In this document: positions 8,561 through 14,472 of the stretch, in pieces | How positions within the stretch are numbered: the first letter of the stretch is position 1 | How the letters are laid out: every line of letters starts with the position of its first letter | Assembly: GCA_016280525.1 (NCBI GenBank) | Contig: JAEEGW010000096.1 | Location: 1-14,472, forward strand | Reading direction: 5' to 3' | Source of the DNA: Clostridiales bacterium | Lineage (GTDB): Bacteria; Bacillota; Clostridia; Oscillospirales; CAG-272 | DNA: 14,472 bases | Position numbers and translations under genes: made by a program | Notes under the pieces: model-generated | The model's database searches: none | What the model was told of the DNA's origin: nothing | Seen by the model: only the letters and a program-made list of their open reading frames with translations

Positions 8561-8589
8561 CCCCCTCCCCCCTATCCACCCCAAACCCC
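8561..8589 (-). other. Second potential G-quadruplex motif on the minus strand
   Basis: The plus strand reads C5-T-C6-TATCCA-C4-AAA-C4, so the minus strand has four G-runs with loops of 3, 6 and 1 bases. It follows array copy B directly and overlaps the start of the terminator stem. It mirrors the motif at 5147-5173 in the other repeat block, on the same strand. Confidence 0.5.
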
Positions 8590-8622
8590 GCCATCCCCCC
8601 GTTGATTGTGGCGGGGCTTTTT
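8586..8622 (+). terminator. Rho-independent terminator
   Basis: CCCCGCCA (8586-8593) pairs with TGGCGGGG (8609-8616) around a 15-base loop, followed by C and five T (8618-8622). It would stop plus-strand transcription coming through the array from the lipoprotein gene and insulate the PHP operon promoter. Confidence 0.7.
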
Positions 8623-8634
8623 GCGGGCGAAAAA

Positions 8635-8680
8635 CGGACGAGCAATGCCCGTCTCTACGGCGGGTCGTCGCGGCCGACCC
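8635..8680. repeat. Two more diverged palindromes of the GTAGGG class
   Basis: GACG (8637-8640)/CGTC (8650-8653) with inner GC-AAT-GC is a diverged copy of the GAGCATTGCTC palindrome seen on the other strand. GGGTCG (8662-8667)/CGACCC (8675-8680) with a 7-base loop is followed by CTACCG, the reverse of the GTAGGG lead. Confidence 0.6.
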
Positions 8681-8792
8681 CTACCGCCTCTTAATTCTGA
8701 ATTCTTAATTCTTAATCATTCCACCCCGGCCTCATCCGTCACGCTTCGCGTGCCACCTTCTCCGACCGAGAAGGTAAAAGGAAACGCCGTCC
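8681..8792. repeat. Tandem duplication unit 1: heptamers plus two hairpins
   Basis: It begins CTACCGCC, then has heptamers CTTAATT, CTGAATT, CTTAATT, CTTAATC (8690-8717), a spacer, hairpin CACGC/GCGTG (8740-8752, TTC loop) and hairpin CCTTCTC/GAGAAGG (8756-8774). It ends with GGAAACGCCG. A frame across it can be read but has a low-complexity repeat peptide and no ribosome binding site, so it is not called as a gene. Confidence 0.85.
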
Positions 8793-8918
8793 CTACCGCC
8801 TCTTAATTCTTAATTCTTAATTCTGAATTCTTAATTCTTAATTATTCCACCCCGGCCTCATCCGTCACGCTTCGCGTGCCACCTTCTCCGACCGAGAAGG
8901 CAAAAGGAAACGCTGACC
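8793..8918. repeat. Tandem duplication unit 2: same design, six heptamers
   Basis: A near-identical second copy of 8681-8792, again opening CTACCGCC. It differs mainly in the heptamer array, which has six units (8802-8843: CTTAATT three times, CTGAATT, CTTAATT twice) instead of four, making this copy 14 bp longer. Hairpins recur at 8866-8878 and 8882-8900. Confidence 0.85.
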
Positions 8919-8942
8919 CCCTACATAATTTTCTTTTAGGTA

Positions 8943-8971
8943 TTTACAAAATTCAAAAAGTATGGTAAAAT
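8943..8971 (+). promoter_or_regulatory. Extended -10 promoter for the PHP-GH127-SDR operon
   Basis: TTTACA (8943-8948) and TAAAAT (8966-8971) are 17 bp apart, and TGG directly before the -10 box gives an extended -10. The PHP gene starts about 27 bp downstream. It lies just outside the repeat block. Confidence 0.78.
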
Positions 8972-8997
8972 AACAAAAAACGGAAAAGAGATTCAAA

Positions 8998-9795
8998 ATG
9001 GACATAAGATCGGATTTTCATACGCATACTAATATATCGGCCTGCGGCGCGCCGGACAATACGCTGCAGGCGCTGCTTGACGGATTATGCGCCGGGCCTG
9101 ACGGTGTGCGCGTGCTCGGCGTTTCCAATCACCTCTGGGACAGCGACGTTGTCGGCGCGAGCCCGTGGTACGCTCCGCAGAACGTGCCGCACGTTCTGGC
9201 TATACGCGAAGAGCTGAAGACCGCTGACACACACGGCGCGCGCGTGCTCATAGGCGCGGAGGTGGAATTCACCGCGGACTGCAAGGTCGCCATAACGGAA
9301 GAACACGCAAAACTGTTCGACTACCTGCTCATAACCGCCAATCATCTTCACATGAAGGATTTTATAATCCCGTCGTGGATCAAAGAGCCGGAGGACGTGC
9401 GTTTCGTTCTTATCTCCCGCTTCAAAGCCGCGGCGGAGACCGATCTGCCTGTAAGATGCGGCATCTGCCATCCGTTTTTCCCCATATCATTTAAAGACAC
9501 GGAAAACGAGATACTCGCCGGGATAACAGACGAGCAGTACGCGGAATGCTTTGAGCTTGCGAAAAAGCACGACAAATCAATAGAGATACATTCGTCCGCC
9601 TTGAATCCCCATCTTCCGCTCAACGAAAAAGGCTTCTGTCCTGAATATATCCGTATGCTCGGCGTTGCAAAAGAGGTCGGCTGCACCTTCCATTTAGGCT
9701 CGGACGTTCACAGACCGGTGCTCGAGCCGAACCTCAGACTGCGCGAATTTACGGAATATCTCGGCATAGGCAAAGACAGACTTACGGATTTTTGA
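8998..9795 (+). CDS. PHP-domain metal-dependent phosphoesterase
   Basis: A 265-residue cytoplasmic protein of the PHP superfamily (histidinol phosphatase-like, DNA polymerase-associated and other phosphoesterases). The ordered metal-binding motifs are visible: DFHTH (6-10, His8/His10), SNH (43-45, His45), GAE (86-88, Glu88), ANHLH (114-118, His116), CHPF (157-160, His158) and GSDVH (234-238, Asp236/His238), matching the usual multinuclear site, so it should be catalytically active. The short length and absence of extra domains fit the HisK/YcdX-like group; which phosphoester it cleaves cannot be told, and no his genes are nearby. The start ATG has a modest GGAAAAGAG upstream and follows an extended -10 promoter. 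The next gene starts 2 bp after its stop, so the two are almost certainly cotranslated. Association with a glycoside hydrolase-like gene hints at a sugar phosphate or cyclic phosphate substrate, but that is inference. Confidence 0.9.
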   Translation: MDIRSDFHTHTNISACGAPDNTLQALLDGLCAGPDGVRVLGVSNHLWDSDVVGASPWYAPQNVPHVLAIREELKTADTHGARVLIGAEVEFTADCKVAITEEHAKLFDYLLITANHLHMKDFIIPSWIKEPEDVRFVLISRFKAAAETDLPVRCGICHPFFPISFKDTENEILAGITDEQYAECFELAKKHDKSIEIHSSALNPHLPLNEKGFCPEYIRMLGVAKEVGCTFHLGSDVHRPVLEPNLRLREFTEYLGIGKDRLTDF

Positions 9796-9797
9796 AT

Positions 9798-11345
9798 ATG
9801 AAATACAACAGCTACAAAGAAATTACCGCAAGAGGCGAGCTCGGCGCGCGGTGCGCGCTGTTGTCCGCCCGGCTCGAATCGCCGATCTACCGCCCGGACG
9901 TGATATATTCCATCGAGCAGGGCGGCTGGCCGGGTGACTGGGAGGGCCGGACTGTCCTTGCCCTCACGTCTTTGGCGGACGTCACACGGCGCGAGCCTTC
10001 GTATTTAGACGAAATAGTTTCACTTCTCCGCTCCCATTTGAATGAAAAAGGCTATCTCGGTCCGGTTTATGAGAACAAGCTGAACGAACAGCAGCTGTCC
10101 GGTCACAGCTGGCTTTTGCGCGGGCTTTGCGAATACTATTTATACAGAAAATACGACTTCGTCCTGCCTCTGATAGACGGCATCGTCCGCGGGCTGTTTC
10201 TGCCCGCGAAAGGCAAATACGAACTCTACCCGCTTGACGCCGACAGACGCGAAGGCGGCGATATGAGCGGCAGCACGCTCTGCTCCGTCGGCGACTGGAT
10301 TATATCGACCGACACGGGCTGCGCTTACATTCCGCTTGACGGGCTTACTCAGGCTTATTCCGTGCTGACCGCATACCTGCCGGACAAAGAGCGCGACGCG
10401 GCGCTTTCCGCTCTGCTTGACGAGATGACGGCGCAGTTTTGTAAGATCCCGTTCGTGCAGATAAAAATGCAGACGCACGCGACGCTCACGGGGCTTCGCG
10501 GGCTTATCCGCCGTTATGAGCAGACGGAAAACGAAGATCTTTTATACGAGGCGAAGCGCATTTTCGCCCTTTACGAATCGCACGGTATGACTTCGACGTA
10601 CGCCAACAAAAACTGGTTTGACCGCCCGGAATGGACGGAGCCGTGCGCGATAATAGACTCGTATATGGTCTGCTCTCAGCTTTTCGCTCTTACGGACGAT
10701 CCGCATTACGCCGAGCTTTCACAGCTTATACTTTATAACGGCGTGTTCCGCGCACAGCGCAGCAACGGCGGTTTCGGCTGCGACACCTGCGCGGAGGACG
10801 GCGTGCTTGGCATACACTGCTACGAGGCTTACTGGTGCTGCACGATGCGCGGCGGAGAGGGACTCGCCGCGGCGGCGGCTTACGCCGTCACAAATGACGG
10901 GATAATAATAAACCCTGTCTCCTGCGATACTTTGGTAAACGGCAGAAAACTGAAAATAATATCCGATTATCCGCACGGCAAAACGGTAAAGATACGTTAC
11001 GAAGGCGGCGGCAGACTGTATTTATTCGTCCCGTCGTGGACAACAGGCGTAAAATGCGATTATATATCCGGCTGTGATGAGAATTACGTTTATATAGACG
11101 CGCCGGACGGAGAGGAATTCACGGTGACCGTCAATAAACGGCTTTGGAACGACGAAACACGCGTATACGACGGACCGCTCATGCTCGCCTCACCTGAACC
11201 GCTTGAGCTGACGGACAGTCTTGACGTAACGGCGGAAAACGGAAAATATACGGCAAAGGGAAAAGAGCTTAAAACGCTTGATAAAACTTATCTTTTATCA
11301 AGCGAGCAGATAACAAAAGAAAAGCTCTGTGTGAAACTGATATGA
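9798..11345 (+). CDS. GH127/DUF1680-like protein (beta-L-arabinofuranosidase family relative)
   Basis: A 515-residue protein whose layout matches the GH127/DUF1680 family: an alpha-helical (alpha/alpha)6 barrel (GGWPGDWEGR near 42-51; GHSWLLRGLCEYY near 102-114) and a C-terminal beta region (from about 370, with LYLFVPSW). The zinc-cysteine site is present: Glu281-Pro-Cys283 and the pair Cys347-Cys348 in WCC correspond to the Glu-x-Cys and Cys-Cys of characterised GH127 enzymes, where a Cys of the pair is the nucleophile. The stretch that usually holds the acid/base Glu (a GExF block before LPN and AYxExC) is not recognisable; only nearby Glu278 or Glu260 could substitute. It is shorter than typical members (often 600 or more) and has no signal peptide, so it acts in the cytoplasm. 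I take ATG 9798 rather than an overlapping TTG at 9792. Its stop overlaps the SDR start (ATGA). Substrate is uncertain. Confidence 0.85.
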   Translation: MKYNSYKEITARGELGARCALLSARLESPIYRPDVIYSIEQGGWPGDWEGRTVLALTSLADVTRREPSYLDEIVSLLRSHLNEKGYLGPVYENKLNEQQLSGHSWLLRGLCEYYLYRKYDFVLPLIDGIVRGLFLPAKGKYELYPLDADRREGGDMSGSTLCSVGDWIISTDTGCAYIPLDGLTQAYSVLTAYLPDKERDAALSALLDEMTAQFCKIPFVQIKMQTHATLTGLRGLIRRYEQTENEDLLYEAKRIFALYESHGMTSTYANKNWFDRPEWTEPCAIIDSYMVCSQLFALTDDPHYAELSQLILYNGVFRAQRSNGGFGCDTCAEDGVLGIHCYEAYWCCTMRGGEGLAAAAAYAVTNDGIIINPVSCDTLVNGRKLKIISDYPHGKTVKIRYEGGGRLYLFVPSWTTGVKCDYISGCDENYVYIDAPDGEEFTVTVNKRLWNDETRVYDGPLMLASPEPLELTDSLDVTAENGKYTAKGKELKTLDKTYLLSSEQITKEKLCVKLI

Positions 11346-12067
11346 AAAACGTACTTATAACGGGAGCCTCGCGCGGCATAGGCGCCGCGTGCGCGGAAGC
11401 GTTTGCCGCGGAAGGTTGGCGTGTATTCGTAAACTATAACAAGTCGGAGAAGAAAGCGATAGAGCTTTGCGAAAAGATCCGGCAGAGCGGCGGCGACTGC
11501 GTACCGATACAGGCGGATGTGACTGATGCGGCGCAGGTGCGGCGCATGGTGTCCTTATGCGCGTATCACGGCGGCATCGACATGCTCGTAAACAACGCCG
11601 GGATCGATTTTTACGGCACTTTTGAGCAAACCGAGCCGCAAATTTGGCAAAAAGTTATTGACACGGACTTAAACGGCGTGTATAATGTAATATATACGGC
11701 GCTGCCCGAAATAAAAAACTCAGTTCAAGGCAGAATAATAAATATATCATCCGTCTGGGGCGTTCACGGCGCTTCGTGCGAGGTCGCGTACTCCGCGGCG
11801 AAAGCCGGAGTGATAGGACTTACAAAAGCGCTTGCAAAAGAGCTCGGTCCGTCCGGTATAACCGTCAACTGCGTCGCCCCCGGATATATAGATACCGATA
11901 TGAACAAAATATTTGATCCCGATACGGTATCGGATATAATAAACAGAACTCCACTGTCGCGCACGGGCTCGGCAAAAGACGTGGCGGACGCGGTCTTGTG
12001 GCTTGCGTCGGAGAAGGCGTCTTTCATCACGGGGCAGATCATAGGCGTTGACGGCGGATTTATGTAA
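11342..12067 (+). CDS. SDR-family oxidoreductase (FabG-like)
   Basis: A 241-residue classical short-chain dehydrogenase/reductase. It has the NAD(P)-binding TGASRGIG (7-14), NNAG (84-87), Asn111, Ser137, and YxxxK with Tyr150 and Lys154, giving the full Asn-Ser-Tyr-Lys catalytic tetrad, and the APGYIDTDM block (179-187). Asn31-Tyr32-Asn33 after beta-2 and the Arg11 in the glycine loop suggest NADPH, as in FabG. It resembles 3-oxoacyl-ACP reductase, but isolated FabG-like SDRs often reduce sugars or secondary metabolites. Its position, with a 4-bp ATGA overlap after the GH127-like gene and no fab genes in view, favours a carbohydrate-linked reaction such as oxidation or reduction of a released sugar; that is inference. 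The ribosome binding site would lie inside the upstream gene, consistent with coupling. Confidence 0.92.
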   Translation: MKNVLITGASRGIGAACAEAFAAEGWRVFVNYNKSEKKAIELCEKIRQSGGDCVPIQADVTDAAQVRRMVSLCAYHGGIDMLVNNAGIDFYGTFEQTEPQIWQKVIDTDLNGVYNVIYTALPEIKNSVQGRIINISSVWGVHGASCEVAYSAAKAGVIGLTKALAKELGPSGITVNCVAPGYIDTDMNKIFDPDTVSDIINRTPLSRTGSAKDVADAVLWLASEKASFITGQIIGVDGGFM

Positions 12068-12093
12068 TAAAAAATAATTTTTGGAGGAAAAAT

Positions 12094-12849
12094 ATGAAAA
12101 AGATCACGGCAATCATCATCGTTTTAGCGTTATGTATGACTTCGCTGTTTGCTCTCGTATCGTGCGACGGCACGCCCGAGGAAACGACAAAAGCGCCGGA
12201 AACGACGGCGGCTCCGGACGACGCGACGACCGCGGCGGAAGAACAGACGACCGCGGCGGAAGAACAGACGACAGAGGCAGAAGCTACAACGGAAGAAGAA
12301 CAGACGACAGAGGCAGAAGCTACAACGGAAGAAGAACAGACGACCGAAGCGGAAGCGACCACCGCGAGCAGCGGCGGCGAGGTAAAGTACGATGAAGATT
12401 TCGTAGCGCTTTATCAGACCAGAGCCGCGGACCATTCGCCTATATCCGCGGCGGAAGGCAGAGAGCTTGCCTGCAGATTCTCGTTGAACGAAGGCGAGCG
12501 CCTTATAGGTCTCGTATTCGAATCCTGCCCGACCTGGCAGGCGGAGGGCTCGGCTTTCGTGGTTGAGCTTTACAAATGGGATATCGACTACGACAACACC
12601 CTGCTCGGCGACCCGCTTTATACGGAAGAATTCACGGACTGGATAGACAACGCGAAATGCGAGCTTGATTTTTCGGATAAAGCGGCTGACGGATTCCCCG
12701 CAGGCTCGTATCTGTGGGTGTTCAGAGGTACGGTCGGAACCATAGGTATCTGGGCGCTCGATCCGACAGACGGATGCCAGTATTTTGAAAACGGCATGGA
12801 AGCGAACAACGGCTTCAGAGTAAACGCCGTTGTCCTTATTCCCGCGTAA
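12094..12849 (+). CDS. Lipoprotein with Thr/Glu-rich repeat spacer and unknown C-terminal domain
   Basis: A 251-residue protein with signal peptide and lipobox LVSC (Cys24). Residues about 29-92 are a low-complexity spacer of Thr, Glu and Ala, including a 12-residue unit QTTEAEATTEEE repeated twice and a third partial copy. The C-terminal domain (about 95-251) is acidic and beta-rich with many Trp, Tyr and Phe (ELYKWDIDYDNTLLGDP, SYLWVFRG, GIWALDP), suggesting an exported beta-sandwich that could bind carbohydrate or another ligand, but I recognise no family. The start is supported by GGAGG seven bases upstream. It lies 26 bp after the SDR gene and is followed by a strong terminator, so it is the last gene of the PHP operon unless an unseen promoter separates it. 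It shares its general design (lipobox, Thr-Glu spacer, beta domain) with the lipoprotein at 6583-8037 but has no visible sequence similarity in the domain. Confidence 0.85.
   Translation: MKKITAIIIVLALCMTSLFALVSCDGTPEETTKAPETTAAPDDATTAAEEQTTAAEEQTTEAEATTEEEQTTEAEATTEEEQTTEAEATTASSGGEVKYDEDFVALYQTRAADHSPISAAEGRELACRFSLNEGERLIGLVFESCPTWQAEGSAFVVELYKWDIDYDNTLLGDPLYTEEFTDWIDNAKCELDFSDKAADGFPAGSYLWVFRGTVGTIGIWALDPTDGCQYFENGMEANNGFRVNAVVLIPA
12265..12362 (+). repeat. 36-bp exact direct repeat in the lipoprotein spacer
   Basis: Two identical 36-bp copies (12265-12300 and 12301-12336), then a partial, diverged copy starting at 12337. Just upstream is a 21-bp repeat of the same type. Being a multiple of three, copy-number change would only alter spacer length. 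Confidence 0.85.
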
Positions 12850-12880
12850 AAAATGAAGGCGCTTCGCTGATGAAGAAAAT

Positions 12881-12916
12881 AAGAGTCGTGACCACACGGT
12901 TGCGGCTCTTTTTTTT
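12881..12916 (+). terminator. Rho-independent terminator after the lipoprotein gene
   Basis: A 13-bp stem, AAGAGTCGTGACC (12881-12893) with GGTTGCGGCTCTT (12898-12910), three G-U wobbles and tetraloop ACAC, runs into eight T (12909-12916). It closes the PHP-GH127-SDR-lipoprotein operon. Confidence 0.9.
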
Positions 12917-12947
12917 CGTTTATCGACATATCAAATACGCATAGCGG

Positions 12948-12976
12948 TTAACAAAGTGTAAAAAATATAATATAAT
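12948..12976 (+). promoter_or_regulatory. Promoter upstream of the VTC gene
   Basis: TTAACA (12948-12953) and TATAAT (12971-12976) are 17 bp apart. Together with the second candidate at 13000-13028 this suggests one or two start sites between the terminator and the VTC gene. It would leave a leader of roughly 75 bases. Confidence 0.6.
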
Positions 12977-12999
12977 ATAACAATTTGAGCATACGGCTG

Positions 13000-13028
13000 T
13001 TGAATTTTTAATATTTTGATGTTATTAT
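13000..13028 (+). promoter_or_regulatory. Alternative promoter upstream of the VTC gene
   Basis: TTGAAT (13000-13005) and TATTAT (13023-13028), spacer 17 bp, lie about 32 bp before the TTG start. This is closer to the gene and gives a short leader; the region is very AT-rich, so chance matches are possible. Confidence 0.5.
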
Positions 13029-13042
13029 TATTTATTATAGCA

Positions 13043-13053
13043 AAAGGAGGTGA
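13043..13053 (+). promoter_or_regulatory. Strong ribosome binding site fixing a TTG start
   Basis: AAAGGAGGTGA (13043-13053) is a near-perfect anti-16S match. GGAGG ends 9 bases before TTG at 13060, the usual distance, but 18 bases before the next in-frame ATG (13069), so the TTG is the likely start. Confidence 0.8.
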
Positions 13054-13059
13054 GCAGGC

Positions 13060-13776
13060 TTGGCTGTAATGACTTTCAGGCGTTACGAGAAAAAATTCTA
13101 TATATCAAGAGACCAGTACGAGCGTCTGCTCCCCGCAGTGCTTGAACACATGGAGCCGGATAAATACTGTATTGACGGCAAAAGCTACAACCTGGTGAAC
13201 CTCTATTTTGACGATGACGACGATACGGTGATAATAAACTCCATATTGAAACCGAGGTATAAAGAAAAGCTCCGCCTGCGCTGTTACGGCGTGCCCGGCT
13301 CGGACGAATCCGTAGTTTATTTTGAGATTAAAAGCAAGCTGTACGGCACGGTCATAAAGCGGCGCGTCGGTATGAGATACGCGGACGCGCTTGAATATAT
13401 AGAAAGCGGGGTCCGGCCGCAGACGGACATATACATAAACCGCCAGGTGCTTGACGAGATAGACGAACTGCGAAGACGCATGCCGTGCAAGCCGCGGCTC
13501 ATAATATCGTACGACAGGCACGCGTACTTCATGAAAACCGACCCTACCGTGCGGCTCACGTTTGACGAAAACATAATGACTTGCAGAGACGATCTGAATC
13601 TTTCGCACTACAAGGGCGGGTCGTATCTTATACCCCCGGACGATCTGATACTTGAGATAAAAATACCGTATGCCGTGCCTCTGTGGCTGTCGCAGGCTTT
13701 ATCCGAGGAAGGCATATTCACGACAAGCTTTTCCAAATACGGAAAAGAATACAAAAACCGTCAGTTAAATACATAA
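13060..13776 (+). CDS. VTC-domain protein, putative polyphosphate polymerase domain
   Basis: A 238-residue single-domain protein of the VTC family, related to the catalytic tunnel domain of yeast Vtc4, which makes polyphosphate from ATP. Basic and acidic residues typical of the beta-barrel tunnel are in order: RRYEKKF (7-13), KEKLRLR (68-74), FEIKSK (88-93), KRR (100-102), YDRHAY (151-156), RLTFDE (165-170), LEIKIP (198-203) and FSKYGKEY (224-231). Bacterial VTC proteins are little characterised; polymerase activity is inferred from the fold. It has no SPX or membrane segment, unlike fungal subunits. The start is TTG, chosen from the strong ribosome binding site. A DUF4956 membrane protein gene begins 18 bp after its stop; this pairing recurs in Clostridia and suggests that the membrane partner anchors or couples the VTC domain. 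Confidence 0.9.
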   Translation: MAVMTFRRYEKKFYISRDQYERLLPAVLEHMEPDKYCIDGKSYNLVNLYFDDDDDTVIINSILKPRYKEKLRLRCYGVPGSDESVVYFEIKSKLYGTVIKRRVGMRYADALEYIESGVRPQTDIYINRQVLDEIDELRRRMPCKPRLIISYDRHAYFMKTDPTVRLTFDENIMTCRDDLNLSHYKGGSYLIPPDDLILEIKIPYAVPLWLSQALSEEGIFTTSFSKYGKEYKNRQLNT

Positions 13777-13794
13777 GAAAGCAGGTACCGTACA

Positions 13795-14472
13795 ATGTTA
13801 CTTTCAGCAAACAGTTTTTTTACAGCTATCGATAATTTCTTTTCAACGCAGGTAGGCGGCGAGAGACTCACCATTGCCTCCGCTTTTGTCAACGTAGGCG
13901 GAGCTCTTCTGCTCGGCTTTATCGTCGCGCTTTTATACTATTTCACGCAGAAACGCGCCGGCAGCAGTACGTCTTTGTCCGTAACTCTCATTATGGTGCC
14001 CGCTGTAATAGCTTTAATAGTCCTTCTCATACAGAACAACCTTGCAAGAGCTTTCACGTTAGCCGGCTCGCTTGCCATTATCAGATACCGTTCACAGCCG
14101 GCGTCGCCGCGCGACGTCGCGTACGTGCTGTTCTCGCTTGCGATAGGCATCGCCTGCGGTATAGGCTACGTCGCATACGCCGCGGTATTCACCGTCATAT
14201 TCTGCGCTATACTCTTCGTCATAAGCCTGACCGGTTTCGGCAGTCTCGGACGCGATACGATGCTTTTGAAAATACACATACCGGAAAATCTTAGCTTTGA
14301 CGGCATATACGACGATATTTTAAACGAATACACGGACAGCTGGAAGCTGCGCCGCATACAGACAACGGACTTCGGCACCGTTTTCGAGCTTATTTACATA
14401 GTCAAGCTGAAAAAGGGCGTTGACCGCAAACAGTTCATAGATAAGATCAGATGCAAAAACGGAAATCTCAAC
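13795..14472 (+). CDS. DUF4956 membrane protein, C-terminus cut by the window edge
   Basis: The open frame ATG at 13795 runs 226 codons to the window end without a stop. The N-terminal part has several hydrophobic segments (about 33-50, 62-80, 108-126 and 128-148) separated by short loops, so it is an integral membrane protein. The conserved DUF4956 block is visible: LARAFTLAGSLAIIRYRS (83-100) followed by PRDVAYVLFSLAIGIACG (105-122). A soluble cytoplasmic-type domain follows from about 155. Function is unknown. The gene follows the VTC gene by 18 bp with GCAGG about 9 bases upstream and is cotranscribed. In other Bacillota these two often sit next to CotH-like kinase genes, so such a gene might be just outside the window; that is a prediction from known neighbourhoods, not seen here. 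Confidence 0.9.
   Translation, partial: MLLSANSFFTAIDNFFSTQVGGERLTIASAFVNVGGALLLGFIVALLYYFTQKRAGSSTSLSVTLIMVPAVIALIVLLIQNNLARAFTLAGSLAIIRYRSQPASPRDVAYVLFSLAIGIACGIGYVAYAAVFTVIFCAILFVISLTGFGSLGRDTMLLKIHIPENLSFDGIYDDILNEYTDSWKLRRIQTTDFGTVFELIYIVKLKKGVDRKQFIDKIRCKNGNLN

Noticed and set aside
8606..8806. 66-codon plus-strand frame in the repeat block
   Set aside because: It runs through the terminator, palindromes and heptamers, lacks a ribosome binding site, and its peptide is just translated repeat.
12130..12897. 255-codon minus-strand frame over the Thr/Glu lipoprotein
   Set aside because: Created by the repeat spacer and codon bias of the plus-strand gene, which has a signal peptide, lipobox and strong ribosome binding site.
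12917..13042. Riboswitch or leader RNA before the VTC gene
   Set aside because: The stretch is very AT-rich and shows promoter boxes but no conserved riboswitch stem or terminator/antiterminator pair.

Overview
The window looks like a chromosomal stretch from an uncultivated Clostridia-type Bacillota, probably a gut or other anaerobic lineage. Supporting signs are strong AGGAGG-like ribosome binding sites, sigma-A promoters with TAAAAT/TATAAT boxes, many Ile ATA codons, lipoproteins with Thr/Glu-rich spacers after the lipobox, a lepA-hemW pair, and a VTC-domain/DUF4956 pair. The taxon is an inference. I see no rRNA, tRNA, CRISPR array, transposase or phage gene.

Layout. (1) Positions 1-4833, minus strand: a tightly packed transcription unit read right to left, lepA (EF4), hemW (heme chaperone), an M29 aminopeptidase, a small lipoprotein, and the first 22 codons of a leuA-type 2-isopropylmalate synthase that runs off the left edge. 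Genes overlap or lie within 13 bp, and one extended -10 promoter precedes lepA. (2) Positions 4898-5503: a non-coding, hairpin-rich block bounded by arrays of a 7-bp motif, AATTAAG on the left and its reverse complement CTTAATT on the right. (3) Positions 5504-8037, plus strand: lplA (lipoate-protein ligase) behind a promoter whose -35 box lies in an inverted repeat, then a lipoprotein with a Thr-Glu tract and WG-like repeats. (4) Positions 8038-8942: a second non-coding repeat block. It holds two 214-bp copies of an array in which 7-bp separators alternate with small hairpins, then a terminator, then a tandem duplication containing CTTAATT heptamers. (5) Positions 8943-12916, plus strand: a promoter, then a PHP-domain phosphoesterase, a GH127/DUF1680-like protein, an SDR oxidoreductase and another Thr/Glu-rich lipoprotein, closed by a strong terminator. 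(6) Positions 12948-14472, plus strand: promoter(s), a VTC-domain protein with a TTG start, and a DUF4956 membrane protein cut by the right edge.

The coding content is mostly housekeeping plus a possible carbohydrate-linked operon and a possible polyphosphate-related membrane pair. The most unusual material is in the two intergenic blocks, which together hold several families of modular palindromic repeats. One palindrome family shows compensatory base changes between copies inside this window, which points to selection on the folded structure. Whether these are non-autonomous mobile elements, regulatory RNA or DNA structures, or replication/nucleoid sites cannot be decided from this sequence.
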